A stretch of 15,788 nucleotides of DNA from JAJDFU01 sp964641965 (GCA_964641965.1 CAZXLD010000069.1:1-15788), one strand, 5' to 3'. Counted from the first letter of the stretch, positions 1 to 8,819 are shown. Translations and numbers: made by a program. The notes: generated by a model not told the origin, from the letters alone.

Positions 1-25
1 CTATATTCCAGCTTGTTGTAGGTGT

Positions 26-57
26 AAAAAATACGAAAGCCTGTCTGGATGGGCTTT
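26..57 (-). terminator. Rho-independent terminator of the GT87-like gene
   Basis: Read on the minus strand, AAAGCC (57-52) pairs with GGCTTT (41-36), giving a 6-bp stem that weak pairs can extend inward. After a short CGTA spacer there is a run of six T (31-26). It begins 17 bases past the stop codon of the glycosyltransferase gene, the expected place. The spacer before the T run makes it less than ideal. Confidence 0.5.
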
Positions 58-74
58 GACATGTAGGGGCGCAT

Positions 75-1340
75 TTACGCTTGACCAGCCCATATCCCTT
101 TATACGCATTCCAATTGAGATAGGGCTCGGATTTACCTGTTTTTTGATCTGCTTCAGCTAAATACCCTCTCGCCTTGAAACGGCCACTTCCTTGCTGCCA
201 AACCAGCTTGAACCAAACCAGGCTGGGTATTAATCCTTTCAACACCCAGGGTTTGACCCAGCCTTCCCTCCAGCCGGGAGGAAAAAGATCACTATAGGCC
301 AGCGACATAAAGAGGATTGAGGCGGCCAACAAAAAGTGATCTGTCCAGTGGGGTTGAATGGTGAAATACCAGATGGCTACCCCGGCAATGGCGATAATAA
401 AAGTAGCAGACTCTGCCCGGTGATTAAAAATAATAACCCAAATCAGCACAGAGGCTAAACCTAATAAGCGATATGGATAGTTGGAATAGGCTGAAAAACG
501 AAGTAATGGCAGGCAGAAAAGAACAATACCAGCCAACAGGATCTCGGTTTTAGCTACCCATCCAAACCAAGCCTCCATCCAGCCCATGACTGAAAGGCCA
601 ATGGATTCGGAATGATCCCAGAGCAATAGCTGCTGCCAATTCAGATATTGTTTGCTCAAGGCCTCCCACCCGATGAAGGGGAGGGGTATAACAAATAAGA
701 GCAAAGCCCAAAGTATAGTATAGCCGGCAAGCTTGCCCTTTCCGGGATAAAACAGCAATAAAGAAAAAGCAACCAATCCAAACAGTTTGATGTATACGGT
801 TGCCATCAAGCAGCCGACAGCCCAGAAGTAAAAGTTGCGCTCCAACAAGGCAAAGCCCAGCAAGATTAATCCCAGGATCATAGCATTGGATTGGGCATTC
901 TGCATGGATCCAAACAACTCAAAACTGACCATCCAGAATACAGCCCCCTTCACCGGAAGCGGGAATCTGGGTAATGCATACAGACCGATGAGAAAAAGGC
1001 CAATATTGAGCAGGTTCCAAAGAAATAGACCAATACCGGTGGGCAACCAATAGAAGGGTGCCATTAACAAGGCAAAGGTGGGCGAGTATTTAAATAAATC
1101 CCAATGTTGATTAGGATAATATTGGTACAGGTTTTGATCTTGGAGCAAATGAACATACGACTGCTTGAAAATGTCAAAATTATTGTAGCCGGTTCGGGGA
1201 AAGAACAAGCCAAATACCTGAATATCGGAAACCGGCTTGTAAAATGAATGGATTGAAATGATGAGTGTAGCTACCAGGGACAGGCCTATGATTAAGCCGG
1301 GGAAGGTCAGCAGCCGACCCATTTTTTGGAAAGCATGCAT
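75..1340 (-). CDS. GT-C/GT87-like membrane glycosyltransferase (DUF2029 type)
   Basis: A 421-residue, very hydrophobic protein with roughly ten predicted membrane helices. It resembles the GT87/DUF2029 polyprenyl-phosphate-sugar mannosyltransferase-like family. The first helix (about 13-32) leads into an extracytoplasmic loop with NFDIF (54-58); Asp56 sits where GT-C enzymes place the catalytic aspartate. It is followed by the family pattern of a short helix, LYQYYP, and KYSP (84-87) before the next helix. QNAQSN (147-152) and YIKLFG (183-188) match further conserved GT87 patches. By family, it would transfer a sugar from a lipid-linked donor on the outer face of the inner membrane; donor and acceptor cannot be told from sequence. 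The start at MHAFQ is the first ATG, with Met7 as an alternative. It stands alone, divergent from argB, with its own candidate promoter and terminator. The C-terminal 45 residues are soluble and probably cytoplasmic. Confidence 0.75.
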   Translation of the reverse strand: MHAFQKMGRLLTFPGLIIGLSLVATLIISIHSFYKPVSDIQVFGLFFPRTGYNNFDIFKQSYVHLLQDQNLYQYYPNQHWDLFKYSPTFALLMAPFYWLPTGIGLFLWNLLNIGLFLIGLYALPRFPLPVKGAVFWMVSFELFGSMQNAQSNAMILGLILLGFALLERNFYFWAVGCLMATVYIKLFGLVAFSLLLFYPGKGKLAGYTILWALLLFVIPLPFIGWEALSKQYLNWQQLLLWDHSESIGLSVMGWMEAWFGWVAKTEILLAGIVLFCLPLLRFSAYSNYPYRLLGLASVLIWVIIFNHRAESATFIIAIAGVAIWYFTIQPHWTDHFLLAASILFMSLAYSDLFPPGWREGWVKPWVLKGLIPSLVWFKLVWQQGSGRFKARGYLAEADQKTGKSEPYLNWNAYKGIWAGQA

Positions 1341-1382
1341 AAGCCAGTAGGAAAGGGTTAATTTTCAAACTTGAAATGCAAG

Positions 1383-1414
1383 CAAATAAACAGTGCTTCC
1401 TGCGGAATTACAAA
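1383..1414 (-). promoter_or_regulatory. Candidate Bacteroidota-type promoter for the GT87-like gene
   Basis: On the minus strand TTTG (1414-1411) is followed after 20 bases by TTTATTTG (1390-1383). The Bacteroidota primary sigma factor consensus is TTTG at -33 and TAnnTTTG at -7, with a spacer near 20. The -7 element fits except for its second base. Transcription would start about 36 bases before the ATG. Short motifs like this also arise by chance. Confidence 0.35.
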
Positions 1415-1450
1415 TTCAAACCCTTGGCTCCAACCTTGTAACACAGCAAT

Positions 1451-2233
1451 ATGAATCCGGATCAAGCGCTTTTAATCCTGAAAATCGGTGGAAAACTAAT
1501 TGAAGACGACCATCAGTTGGATCGGCTCCTTGGCCGGTTTGCGGATCTGCCAGGGTCAAAACTGCTAGTACATGGTGGTGGGAAGGAAGCGGAGCGACTC
1601 AGCAGAAGATTGGAGATCCCTGCCCGGATGAAAGATGGTAGGCGGATAACGAATGCCGAAACTCTAAAGGTGGTAACCATGGTCTATGGTGGATTGCTCA
1701 ATAAAAAACTGGTGAGTAAATTACAGGCGGTGGGATGTAATGCTATTGGCTTAAGTGGGGCAGATGGAAACACTTTATTGGCCCACAAACGGGTAGGCGG
1801 TGATACGGATTTTGGATTTGTGGGGGATATTGACCAAGTTAACGCAGCACTGATCAGTCAATTGCTGAAAACCAGATTGACCCCGGTTTTTTGTGCGCTG
1901 ACGCACGATGGAAAAGGGCAAATGCTCAATACCAATGCAGACACCATTGCCACTGAATTGGCCATAGCCATGGCAGTTTTAACTCCTGTTCGGTTGGTGT
2001 ACTGTTTTGAGAAACCGGGGGTGTTAGCTGACCCGGAGGATGAACAAAGCGTACTTTCCCACCTGGATTCAACCCAATACGAATACCTAAAGCAGACAGG
2101 AGCTGTACAAGCCGGAATGTTACCCAAACTAGATAATGCCTTCCGGGCTTTACAGCATGGTGTTTCAAGAGTTCAGATAAGCGGACCCGAAATATTCGAA
2201 CGGGAAAATGCAGGAACAGTCCTATCCAAATAA
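1451..2233 (+). CDS. argB: Acetylglutamate kinase (ArgB)
   Basis: A 260-residue amino-acid-kinase-fold enzyme. By family it phosphorylates N-acetylglutamate with ATP, the second step of arginine biosynthesis in the cytoplasm. Some Bacteroidetes use N-succinyl substrates for this pathway, so the exact substrate is not certain. Visible motifs in order: KIGGKLIED near residue 11, where the lysine and glycines bind phosphate; VHGGGKEAE near 40; GRRITNAET near 63, the substrate-binding segment; GLSGADGN near 99; NTNADTIATE near 160; and GMLPKL near 222, which contacts nucleotide. Length matches the short, E. coli-like form. It lacks the N-terminal helix found in arginine-inhibited hexameric enzymes, so it is probably not feedback inhibited. 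No other arginine gene is next to it. The ATG follows an A-rich stretch without a Shine-Dalgarno sequence, usual in this phylum. Confidence 0.93.
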   Translation: MNPDQALLILKIGGKLIEDDHQLDRLLGRFADLPGSKLLVHGGGKEAERLSRRLEIPARMKDGRRITNAETLKVVTMVYGGLLNKKLVSKLQAVGCNAIGLSGADGNTLLAHKRVGGDTDFGFVGDIDQVNAALISQLLKTRLTPVFCALTHDGKGQMLNTNADTIATELAIAMAVLTPVRLVYCFEKPGVLADPEDEQSVLSHLDSTQYEYLKQTGAVQAGMLPKLDNAFRALQHGVSRVQISGPEIFERENAGTVLSK

Positions 2234-2394
2234 GTACCATACTTTTATTCCCCTTTTTTTGATTTAAGATGCCGCCTAAAGAAGGATAAGTTACTTTAAC
2301 CAATGGACTGGTAAAAAGGGCAGGGTTTATCCACTCAGCAGAGAGGAGTTTCAGAATTCAACAATAGGTCGTATCTTGAAAAAAGCAATATACT

Positions 2395-5300
2395 ATGAGA
2401 TACCTACCTATTATCCTGATCCTGCTCATCTCCCGATTCGGCTATGCCGTCGACAAGTTTTGGGTTGGGGGTACAGGAGATTGGGATGTTGCCACCAATT
2501 GGGACCCTGTTGGTGTTCCTACGTTCAATGATTTTGCAAGAATTAATACCGGTGCAGTGACTATCCTTGCAGGTACAACTGCCCAGGCCGAGGCCGTAAG
2601 CATAGCAGAGGGAGCTTCCTTAAAATTAGAGGGTTTATTAGAAATAGACACTCGCATGTCCATAGCAGGGCTATTTCAAAACGAGGGCGGGGAGGTGATC
2701 ATTCAGGATGTATTGTTCTTTGATGCTGTAAGTATTTCTGCTACTGGTGTATGTGAGAATAATGGAACTATTCAGGTGCTGAATGGATTTAGCCAGTTAA
2801 TTGACAACCTAAATCTACTGATTAATGGTCCGAATGGAATAATAAATTTATCCACCAATTCGATCGGCTCACAAGTATACAATGCTGATTCTATATTGAA
2901 CGCCGGCAACATTAAGGTTTCAGGTAGTGCTGGGGATGGACTACTCAATTGGATCGACGGATTCATATTGAACTCAGGTTCTATTACCATTGATACTGCA
3001 ATTGCACAACATGGAATAGATAATTGGGGAAGCATTGAGAATACTGGCACGATTACCGTTCGAAATAGTGGATTAAATTTTGATGGTATAAGCCTCTTCC
3101 TTAATGCCGCATTTACTAATTCAGGTACCATTGATCTGAATACCGATATAAATGGAAATGGTATAAGAACCCTTTCTGAAGCAAGTTTTATCAATACGGC
3201 AACGGGTACGATTCGCATCTCAGATGTTGATTGCAATTGTGGGGGTAGTGGTATCGAAAACGAAGGAAGCTTTATCAACCTGGGAGTAATTACAGTCACC
3301 GCAGGAACGACTTTTATTTCCAATAGCGCAATCCGAAATTGGAATAGCGGGACTTTTGATAATCAGGGGAGGCTTATTTTAGGGCAATCTAACTTTGCAA
3401 GGCTGGTTAATACAGGTCCATCCTTTACCAATTCAGGCACCATTCTTATCCCGGAAAGTAATTCTGGCTTTGGCGCTTTTCTAAATTTTGGTACTGCCAC
3501 CTTTACCAATAACGGCCTGATCCAAATTGATTCAGATAATGGATTTACCAATGATGCCGGTGCCGTATTTATCAATAATGATTCCATCATTACCAAAAGC
3601 ATTTTCAGCAATTTCGCCCGTTTCACCAATGGCCCTGTCGGAATGCTTCAAATTGATTCAAACTACCTGCAAAATAGATCGAATACTAATCAATCCAGCA
3701 CAGGAGTCTTTTTAAACCAGGGCATCTTGCAAACCAATAATGGATTCTACGGAGTCTGGAACGCACAAGGGGCTTCTCTGGAAAATCAAGGAATTATCAA
3801 GATCAAGCATACGAGCTCAAATGGAATTAGAAACGAAGCATTCGGTTCAACGTACGATAGTACTTATTTCGATAATTCAGGGACCATCCTAATTGATAGC
3901 ATACAAAGCTTCGGTATTTACACCCTAGGAGATGCCCGATTGGTAAATACAGGTACGATCTCTATTAACAACACTGGTTTTGAAAGCATCTATTATAATT
4001 TCGACCCAGGAGCCGAATTCTTGAATTTTGGCACCATTGATTTGGGGCCATCCATAGGGACTGAAGGCCGCAGCAGCATATATATTAGCGGAAATTTCAA
4101 TAACATGGAATCCGGTAAAGTCTATATCAACGGTTCCGGGAAACATGGACTGGAAATTTTCGGCCGCACATTTTCCAATGCGGGTGCGCTTCATATTTCC
4201 GGAAATATTCCAGAGCAAGGTATACAATTGGTGTTCAACGGGAGCTTTGAAAATAAGGCTGGAGCCGAGCTGCAAATCCAGGATATCGGATTGGAAGCGA
4301 TCTTTCTGGATAAAGGGACGGTTACCAATGCCGGTAAACTTACATTCGGACCCAACCTGGGGGCATATGCTTTGTTGGGTGCGGAAGGCTTGTTTTCCAA
4401 TCAAAGTACAGGAGAATTGTGGGGTACAGGGGTGTTGGATGGGGAGTTTTTTGAAAATCTTGGCCACTTCAAGCCGGGTTTTTCACCTGGGACCTTTACG
4501 ATTGATACTTTTTATGACCATTCCCAGGGAACTTTTGATCTGGAAATCGCAGGCAATGACGGCCCAGGGGTACCAAACGGACACGATCAGCTTCGAGGCT
4601 TGGATACGGTCCGGCTCGGGGGAACACTTATCATTAATCTAATTGACGGATTTGTGCCGAATATCGGAGAAACATATACCATCCTGACGTGTGATGCAGG
4701 CTGTTTCGAGGAGTTCGCATCCGTTTCCTATCCATTTGACTCCACCCACTGGGAGCTGACCTACCGGCCGAACGAGGTGCTATTGACCTATAAAGGAGAG
4801 CCACTCCGACTGGAGGCCGGGCTGGATACGTTGGTTTGTGCAGGGGAAATCTTGGATCTGTTTGCAGTAGCTACGGGTGGTGATGGGAATTATACCTACA
4901 AGTGGGACATTAATCCCAATAATGGGGCTGATTTGAGGATTAACCCTACAGAAAATGAGCTATACGAAGTAACGGTAATAGATGGTGTGAATCAGACGGC
5001 CACCGACAGTGTACGAGTTGAGATACTGCAGAAACCTACACTTGCCCTGGCTGATACCTTTAGTATCTGTCCCGGAGATTCAATAGTGCTGGAAGTTGGC
5101 CCCTTTGAAACCTACAGATGGTCCACCAATGATACCACCTCTAGTGTAACCCTCAAGTTACCGGGTACTTATCAGGTAACGGTTACTGACAGCAATGGCT
5201 GTTCCAGTACGGACACGATTGTATTAACGGAATTACCTGCACCCTCGCCCACCATTAATGGGGATAGTGTTATTTGTCCCGACAATACTGTAGTGCTCGA

Positions 5301-6447
5301 TGCCGGTCTATTTGATTCCTACCAGTGGTCTACTGGTGATACTACCCGTTTGATAGAGGTCAGTGAAGCCGGATTGTATGACGTATTGGTGGTGGAAAAC
5401 GGTTGTAGTGGAGCTACCCAATTTGAAATTCGGGTGAGTGCAGATAGCCTAACCGCAATCCTCCCAGCTGTTGCCTTTTGTAGTAATGCCTCCACTCGTC
5501 TCGAAGTCGGTGCCTTTGCCTCTTACCAATGGTCAACCGGTGCTACTACTCCTACCATCCTAGTGGATCAGGTCGGTGAATACGGAGTAAGCGTGACCAA
5601 CCTGGACGGTTGTAGTTATGATGGCCGTATAGAAGTGGTAGCCGACCAAGCGCCCGAAGCTCTAATCTCAGCTTCCCAAACCGAAGTTTGTTTGGGGGCC
5701 TCAATTACCTTGTTTGCTGATGGGGTAGGGGCGTTTCGGTGGGAGCATTCCGGAAACCCGATTAATACCCTGGAGCCGGAAGCCATAAAGCTAACCCCTG
5801 ATGTCGGCCTTCAGGAATACCTGCTTTTTGCCTCTAATGGTTGTGGCACAGATACGGCTTCCATTCTGGTACAGATTAACCCTGTACCCGATTTATCTAT
5901 TGCTGCAACCCCTGAAACCATCGCTCAGGGAGCATCTAGCCAGTTGGAGGCCCAAGGAGCTGATCAATATGTATGGACAGGATCTGCATTGAGTTGTTCA
6001 GGTTGCCCTGATCCATTGGCCTCACCCATACAGACAACCCTTTATCAGGTAGTAGGGCGTAACCTGGATGGGTGTTCGGATACCTTGGACATAACGGTTG
6101 TCGTTTTGCCCCCGGATACACTTGCTCCGCCACCTCCTGTGTTTCCGACGCCCGTGCCGGCTTTGGTGGACTGCAATCTTGCTGCAGTAAATGTGATAAC
6201 CCCAAATGGGGATGGTGTAAACGATGCTTTGGTCTTTGGGGACCTATCTTTTTTCAAGGAATCCAAACTGACGGTGTTTAATCGATGGGGACAGACCGTC
6301 TTCGAGACTTTAGACTACCAAAATGATTGGCAAGGGACTTACCAGGATACCCCTCTGCCTGCCGGAACATACTTGTATCTGCTCGCTTTACGGGCTGAAC
6401 AGGAAAGGTGTACGGTAAGTAACACGGTTACCATTATTCGGCCATAG
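2395..6447 (+). CDS. Giant secreted repeat/Ig-like surface protein with T9SS C-terminal domain
   Basis: A 1350-residue exported protein. A signal peptide (1-18) ends in GYA. Residues about 23-52 hold the WVGGTGDW...TNWDP opening common in Bacteroidota exoproteins. Up to about 700 runs a repeat region with units such as FTNSGTIDL and FTNSGTILI, rich in Asn, Gly, Ile and Thr and likely a beta-helix or similar fibre. A domain near 712-798 (GTFDLEIAG...GGTLIINL...IGETYTILTC) resembles the C-terminal module of repeat exoproteins. About six PKD/Ig-like domains follow from 800, with starts near 802, 880, 951, 1023, 1087 and 1164, and recurring CPGDS..L, Y.WSTG and Y.V.VT...GC. After a proline-rich linker comes the CHU_C gliding-motility-associated domain (1259-1350) with VITPNGDGVND (1267-1277) and VFNRWG (1294-1299). 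This is a type IX secretion sorting signal. An adhesin or matrix role is inferred; no catalytic domain is seen. Confidence 0.88.
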   Translation: MRYLPIILILLISRFGYAVDKFWVGGTGDWDVATNWDPVGVPTFNDFARINTGAVTILAGTTAQAEAVSIAEGASLKLEGLLEIDTRMSIAGLFQNEGGEVIIQDVLFFDAVSISATGVCENNGTIQVLNGFSQLIDNLNLLINGPNGIINLSTNSIGSQVYNADSILNAGNIKVSGSAGDGLLNWIDGFILNSGSITIDTAIAQHGIDNWGSIENTGTITVRNSGLNFDGISLFLNAAFTNSGTIDLNTDINGNGIRTLSEASFINTATGTIRISDVDCNCGGSGIENEGSFINLGVITVTAGTTFISNSAIRNWNSGTFDNQGRLILGQSNFARLVNTGPSFTNSGTILIPESNSGFGAFLNFGTATFTNNGLIQIDSDNGFTNDAGAVFINNDSIITKSIFSNFARFTNGPVGMLQIDSNYLQNRSNTNQSSTGVFLNQGILQTNNGFYGVWNAQGASLENQGIIKIKHTSSNGIRNEAFGSTYDSTYFDNSGTILIDSIQSFGIYTLGDARLVNTGTISINNTGFESIYYNFDPGAEFLNFGTIDLGPSIGTEGRSSIYISGNFNNMESGKVYINGSGKHGLEIFGRTFSNAGALHISGNIPEQGIQLVFNGSFENKAGAELQIQDIGLEAIFLDKGTVTNAGKLTFGPNLGAYALLGAEGLFSNQSTGELWGTGVLDGEFFENLGHFKPGFSPGTFTIDTFYDHSQGTFDLEIAGNDGPGVPNGHDQLRGLDTVRLGGTLIINLIDGFVPNIGETYTILTCDAGCFEEFASVSYPFDSTHWELTYRPNEVLLTYKGEPLRLEAGLDTLVCAGEILDLFAVATGGDGNYTYKWDINPNNGADLRINPTENELYEVTVIDGVNQTATDSVRVEILQKPTLALADTFSICPGDSIVLEVGPFETYRWSTNDTTSSVTLKLPGTYQVTVTDSNGCSSTDTIVLTELPAPSPTINGDSVICPDNTVVLDAGLFDSYQWSTGDTTRLIEVSEAGLYDVLVVENGCSGATQFEIRVSADSLTAILPAVAFCSNASTRLEVGAFASYQWSTGATTPTILVDQVGEYGVSVTNLDGCSYDGRIEVVADQAPEALISASQTEVCLGASITLFADGVGAFRWEHSGNPINTLEPEAIKLTPDVGLQEYLLFASNGCGTDTASILVQINPVPDLSIAATPETIAQGASSQLEAQGADQYVWTGSALSCSGCPDPLASPIQTTLYQVVGRNLDGCSDTLDITVVVLPPDTLAPPPPVFPTPVPALVDCNLAAVNVITPNGDGVNDALVFGDLSFFKESKLTVFNRWGQTVFETLDYQNDWQGTYQDTPLPAGTYLYLLALRAEQERCTVSNTVTIIRP
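2900..4360 (+). repeat. Degenerate tandem repeats encoding N-x-G-T-I units
   Basis: Within the surface protein, short motifs of the form Phe/Leu-Xaa-Asn-Xaa-Gly-Thr/Ser-Ile-Xaa-Ile recur more than fifteen times at irregular spacing of about 20-45 residues. At DNA level, variants of AATTCAGGNACNAT appear near 3117, 3429 and 3876, and related forms near 3037, 3947 and 4023. The units have diverged, so this is an old expansion and not a recent exact duplication. The protein pattern suits a right-handed beta-helix with Asn at turns, which is inference. Confidence 0.7.
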
Positions 6448-6451
6448 TTCG

Positions 6452-6476
6452 GTATAGTTCTTTTGTCTATGCTTTT
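6452..6476 (+). terminator. Weak terminator-like hairpin between convergent genes
   Basis: GTATAG (6452-6457) and CTATGC (6467-6472) form a 6-bp stem with one G-U pair and a 9-base loop, followed by four T. It lies 5 bases after the stop of the surface protein gene and runs into the end of the atpK frame. The stem is AT-rich and weak. On the opposite strand the pairing is worse and no T run follows. Confidence 0.3.
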
Positions 6477-6933
6477 ACCCCGCAGGTAAGCCCGTCATCA
6501 TAAAAATCATAACAAAAAGAGCTACGGTCTCGACGATCCCGATCACCATGATATATTTGGCAATATCACTTGCTCCGGAGGCAATCGCATCGCAGGCTCT
6601 TGCACCTGCTTTCCCTTGAAAAATGGCGGAACCTGCCATGGCAGCTCCTGCCCCTAGTCCCATGAGTAATTGCCAAGGGTAGGAATCCGGATTCAGGTTG
6701 GCCCCTGCAATAGCATTTTTTAAAATCATGCCATAGATAACCTGGGATAGCGGCGCACCTACGAAAATCAACAATGCAGTTGCCGCCCTTTCTCCATTTG
6801 AGATCATCTTTTTCCAGGCGCCGATGGCTGCCATCCCTGCTACGCCAGTTCCGATAGCTGAACCGATTGAAGCGATAATCAGGGACATCCCCATGTCACC
6901 AAGTCCTGTTACTGCCGTCACAAATAATGTCAT
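6475..6933 (-). CDS. atpK: V-type ATPase proteolipid subunit K (rotor ring)
   Basis: A 152-residue protein with four membrane helices in two hairpins, the fused double c-subunit typical of V-type ATPases. Hairpin 1 spans about 15-75 and hairpin 2 about 85-148, each opening with small Gly/Ala-rich packing stretches. The ion carboxylate is Glu135 in helix 4 (GIVETVAL); helix 2 instead carries Pro61, Ser63 and Gln64 (APLSQ). Gln106 (FQGK) completes a set matching Na+ ligands known from E. hirae NtpK (Leu61, Thr64, Gln65, Gln110, Glu139). Thus the ring has one carboxylate per four helices and may carry Na+. It is the last gene of the operon, 11 bases after atpI, and its ATG follows an A-rich stretch. 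Confidence 0.9.
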   Translation of the reverse strand: MTLFVTAVTGLGDMGMSLIIASIGSAIGTGVAGMAAIGAWKKMISNGERAATALLIFVGAPLSQVIYGMILKNAIAGANLNPDSYPWQLLMGLGAGAAMAGSAIFQGKAGARACDAIASGASDIAKYIMVIGIVETVALFVMIFMMTGLPAG

Positions 6934-6944
6934 TTTGCTATGTT

Positions 6945-8819
6945 TTATGTATGTTCATTTGTTTCCGTTTTTCTCTGAACGGCTAATTCTTGCCGCCCTT
7001 CTGCAGGCTTTCTTCCCTGGGGCAGCGCTTTCAACTTGAAGGGGTTATAAACCTCCCCTGAAAATTGTACGCCCAAATGTCCGGCAAACTCCAGCATATT
7101 CAATCGAATGCCGTGGACCATCACTGCCATAAGCGCTAGTGCTATATTCAAACCATGCCCAAGTGCTAAAGCCAAGCCGGCAAGGATTAATTCCAGGAAG
7201 GACAGGTCCGCCCCGGGGGGCAGCAACATTTTGTTGAAACTAGCTGCCACTGCGGCTGTAGCGAGGCCCACTGCAAAGAGCCTGACGTAAGAGACGATAT
7301 CTGAAAAACCGTTGATCAGGCTCAGGGGTAAATTGGCAATGGAAATGAGCATGCTTTGGCCGAGGTTCTTACTTTCCTGGGAGAAAAGGGTTACCAGCAA
7401 AGCGCCGGCTACAAATAACCACGTATTCCAAGCTGGAAGGTCAGCTCCCAAAACCAATTTTTCTACTACAAAAAACAATCCCCACACCAATGCAATCCAT
7501 CCAATCTCACTTAGGGCTTTGGTGGAATTGAGCATCCGAAACACCTGTATGCCGTGTGCTACCGTAAGGTGAATGGCACCGATCAAAAAGGATAGATGCA
7601 TCATGAAGGAAATATTATCTACTCCAAAACTGGCTATTTCATCCACTACCAAATCCCGTAAAAAGGGAAGCGCAGCGATCTCTTCAGCACCAAAGTAGGT
7701 CCCGCTGAGCACCCCCCAGACGATAGTGGCACCGCTTAGCACATAGAACAATAATCGAACTTCGGAGGGCAGTTTTTTGCGAAACAGCAGTGTTAGCAAT
7801 AGAAATACGGCACCATAGCCTGCATCCCCAACCAACATAGCAAAAAACAGAGCAAAAGCAATGAGGAAGAAAATAGATACATCCAACTCTTTATAGCCCG
7901 GGACAATCCCGATAAAGTTCATTACCGGATCGATGATCCGTATCCATTTGGGATTTCGGATGTACACCGGCACTTCCTCTGGTTGCTCGGGTTCCCTAAT
8001 TTGGAAGCCCCATTTTTCCTCTTCGGCAACGGCCTTGAAGGCATCTATATCTTCGGTTGGAATAAAACCTCTCAAGTATTTTATCGTACCCTTGATATCG
8101 CCCATCCCTTCCAGGACCTGTTGGATATCCAATCGGTCCTGCAACATCATCTGGTAGTCCCGCAAGGCATCCAGGTGCTCAGCTTGATCCGACCAGTATT
8201 GTTCGATCTGTTCCAGTTGCCGCTCTTTCCTGACTAAGGCTTGTTTGACAACCTCAAACGGCATTCTAGGAACCTCTTCCTCCTGAAGCCCCAGCTTATG
8301 GGCGGAATCCGTTGTAATTAAGGCGACTGAAATCTTACCGTTCCGCTCTGGGAAGCTCACCAAGGTTTGATCTTCACCTAAAGTAGAAAGAGCCGATCGT
8401 TTGACTTGGTATAAACGGATGAAAACTCCTTTACTACGCAAAAAGTCAAGGTCTTTGGGATTGACATTTTCTCCCCAAGTCTGGTACCAGTCCCATTGAT
8501 TTCGGAGGTTTTCGAGTTTGTCCAGACATTGCTGTTTGATCTCCAGCGAGGCGAGCAGTCGGTTTGTCAGACGCCTAGGATCGTGAAACTGGTATTTATT
8601 TTCGGAGGGTCCCTTGGTAGAACGCTTTCCATTCTGTTCCAGGAGGGCAATCGCTTTTTCGGTCTTAGCCACTTCATCCATCCGTAAGTGTACTACCTCA
8701 CTTTCCGGTGAAATAACTTCTCGGATATCGACTACTCCAAGTTCTCCTAGTCGGAATACCGTTTCATCCATGGAACTGGACAAGGTAAAAAGCGCTATTT
8801 CCTTCATCCTGACGATCAT
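6945..8819 (-). CDS. atpI: V-type ATPase membrane subunit I (subunit a homologue)
   Basis: A 624-residue stator subunit that provides the ion half-channels beside the K ring. Residues 1 to about 305 are soluble and partly coiled-coil, starting with the family pattern MIVRMKEIALFTL. From about 308 onward there are seven to eight membrane helices. FSDIVSYVRLFAVGLA contains Arg513, equivalent to the essential arginine that displaces the ion from the proteolipid carboxylate. A later HGIRLNMLEF...FSGEVYNPF segment is also strongly conserved in the family. Length is usual for bacterial forms. The start overlaps the stop of atpD by 4 bases, suggesting translational coupling. The hydrophilic tail after the conserved YNPF motif is short and basic. 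Confidence 0.93.
   Translation of the reverse strand: MIVRMKEIALFTLSSSMDETVFRLGELGVVDIREVISPESEVVHLRMDEVAKTEKAIALLEQNGKRSTKGPSENKYQFHDPRRLTNRLLASLEIKQQCLDKLENLRNQWDWYQTWGENVNPKDLDFLRSKGVFIRLYQVKRSALSTLGEDQTLVSFPERNGKISVALITTDSAHKLGLQEEEVPRMPFEVVKQALVRKERQLEQIEQYWSDQAEHLDALRDYQMMLQDRLDIQQVLEGMGDIKGTIKYLRGFIPTEDIDAFKAVAEEEKWGFQIREPEQPEEVPVYIRNPKWIRIIDPVMNFIGIVPGYKELDVSIFFLIAFALFFAMLVGDAGYGAVFLLLTLLFRKKLPSEVRLLFYVLSGATIVWGVLSGTYFGAEEIAALPFLRDLVVDEIASFGVDNISFMMHLSFLIGAIHLTVAHGIQVFRMLNSTKALSEIGWIALVWGLFFVVEKLVLGADLPAWNTWLFVAGALLVTLFSQESKNLGQSMLISIANLPLSLINGFSDIVSYVRLFAVGLATAAVAASFNKMLLPPGADLSFLELILAGLALALGHGLNIALALMAVMVHGIRLNMLEFAGHLGVQFSGEVYNPFKLKALPQGRKPAEGRQELAVQRKTETNEHT

Noticed and set aside
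2340..2394. TATCTTGA upstream of the surface protein gene as a possible -7 element.
   Set aside because: It lacks one base of TAnnTTTG and has no TTTG at a suitable distance upstream.
2234..2394. Looked for a terminator, riboswitch or small gene between argB and the surface protein gene.
   Set aside because: There is a T run near 2253 without a stem before it and a 4-bp ACCA/TGGT hairpin near 2300; neither is convincing.
2900..4360. Considered the repeats as a CRISPR-like or satellite array.
   Set aside because: The repeats are degenerate, irregularly spaced and in frame within one long coding sequence.
3925..4467. 180-codon open frame on the minus strand inside the surface protein gene.
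   Set aside because: It is antisense to a frame with clear domains and repeats, has no recognisable domain, and overlaps other equally plausible shadow frames.
4145..4642. 165-codon plus-strand frame within the surface protein gene.
   Set aside because: Same-strand alternative frame of the repeat and GTLIINL module; no protein-like domain, and no sign of a frameshift in the main frame.
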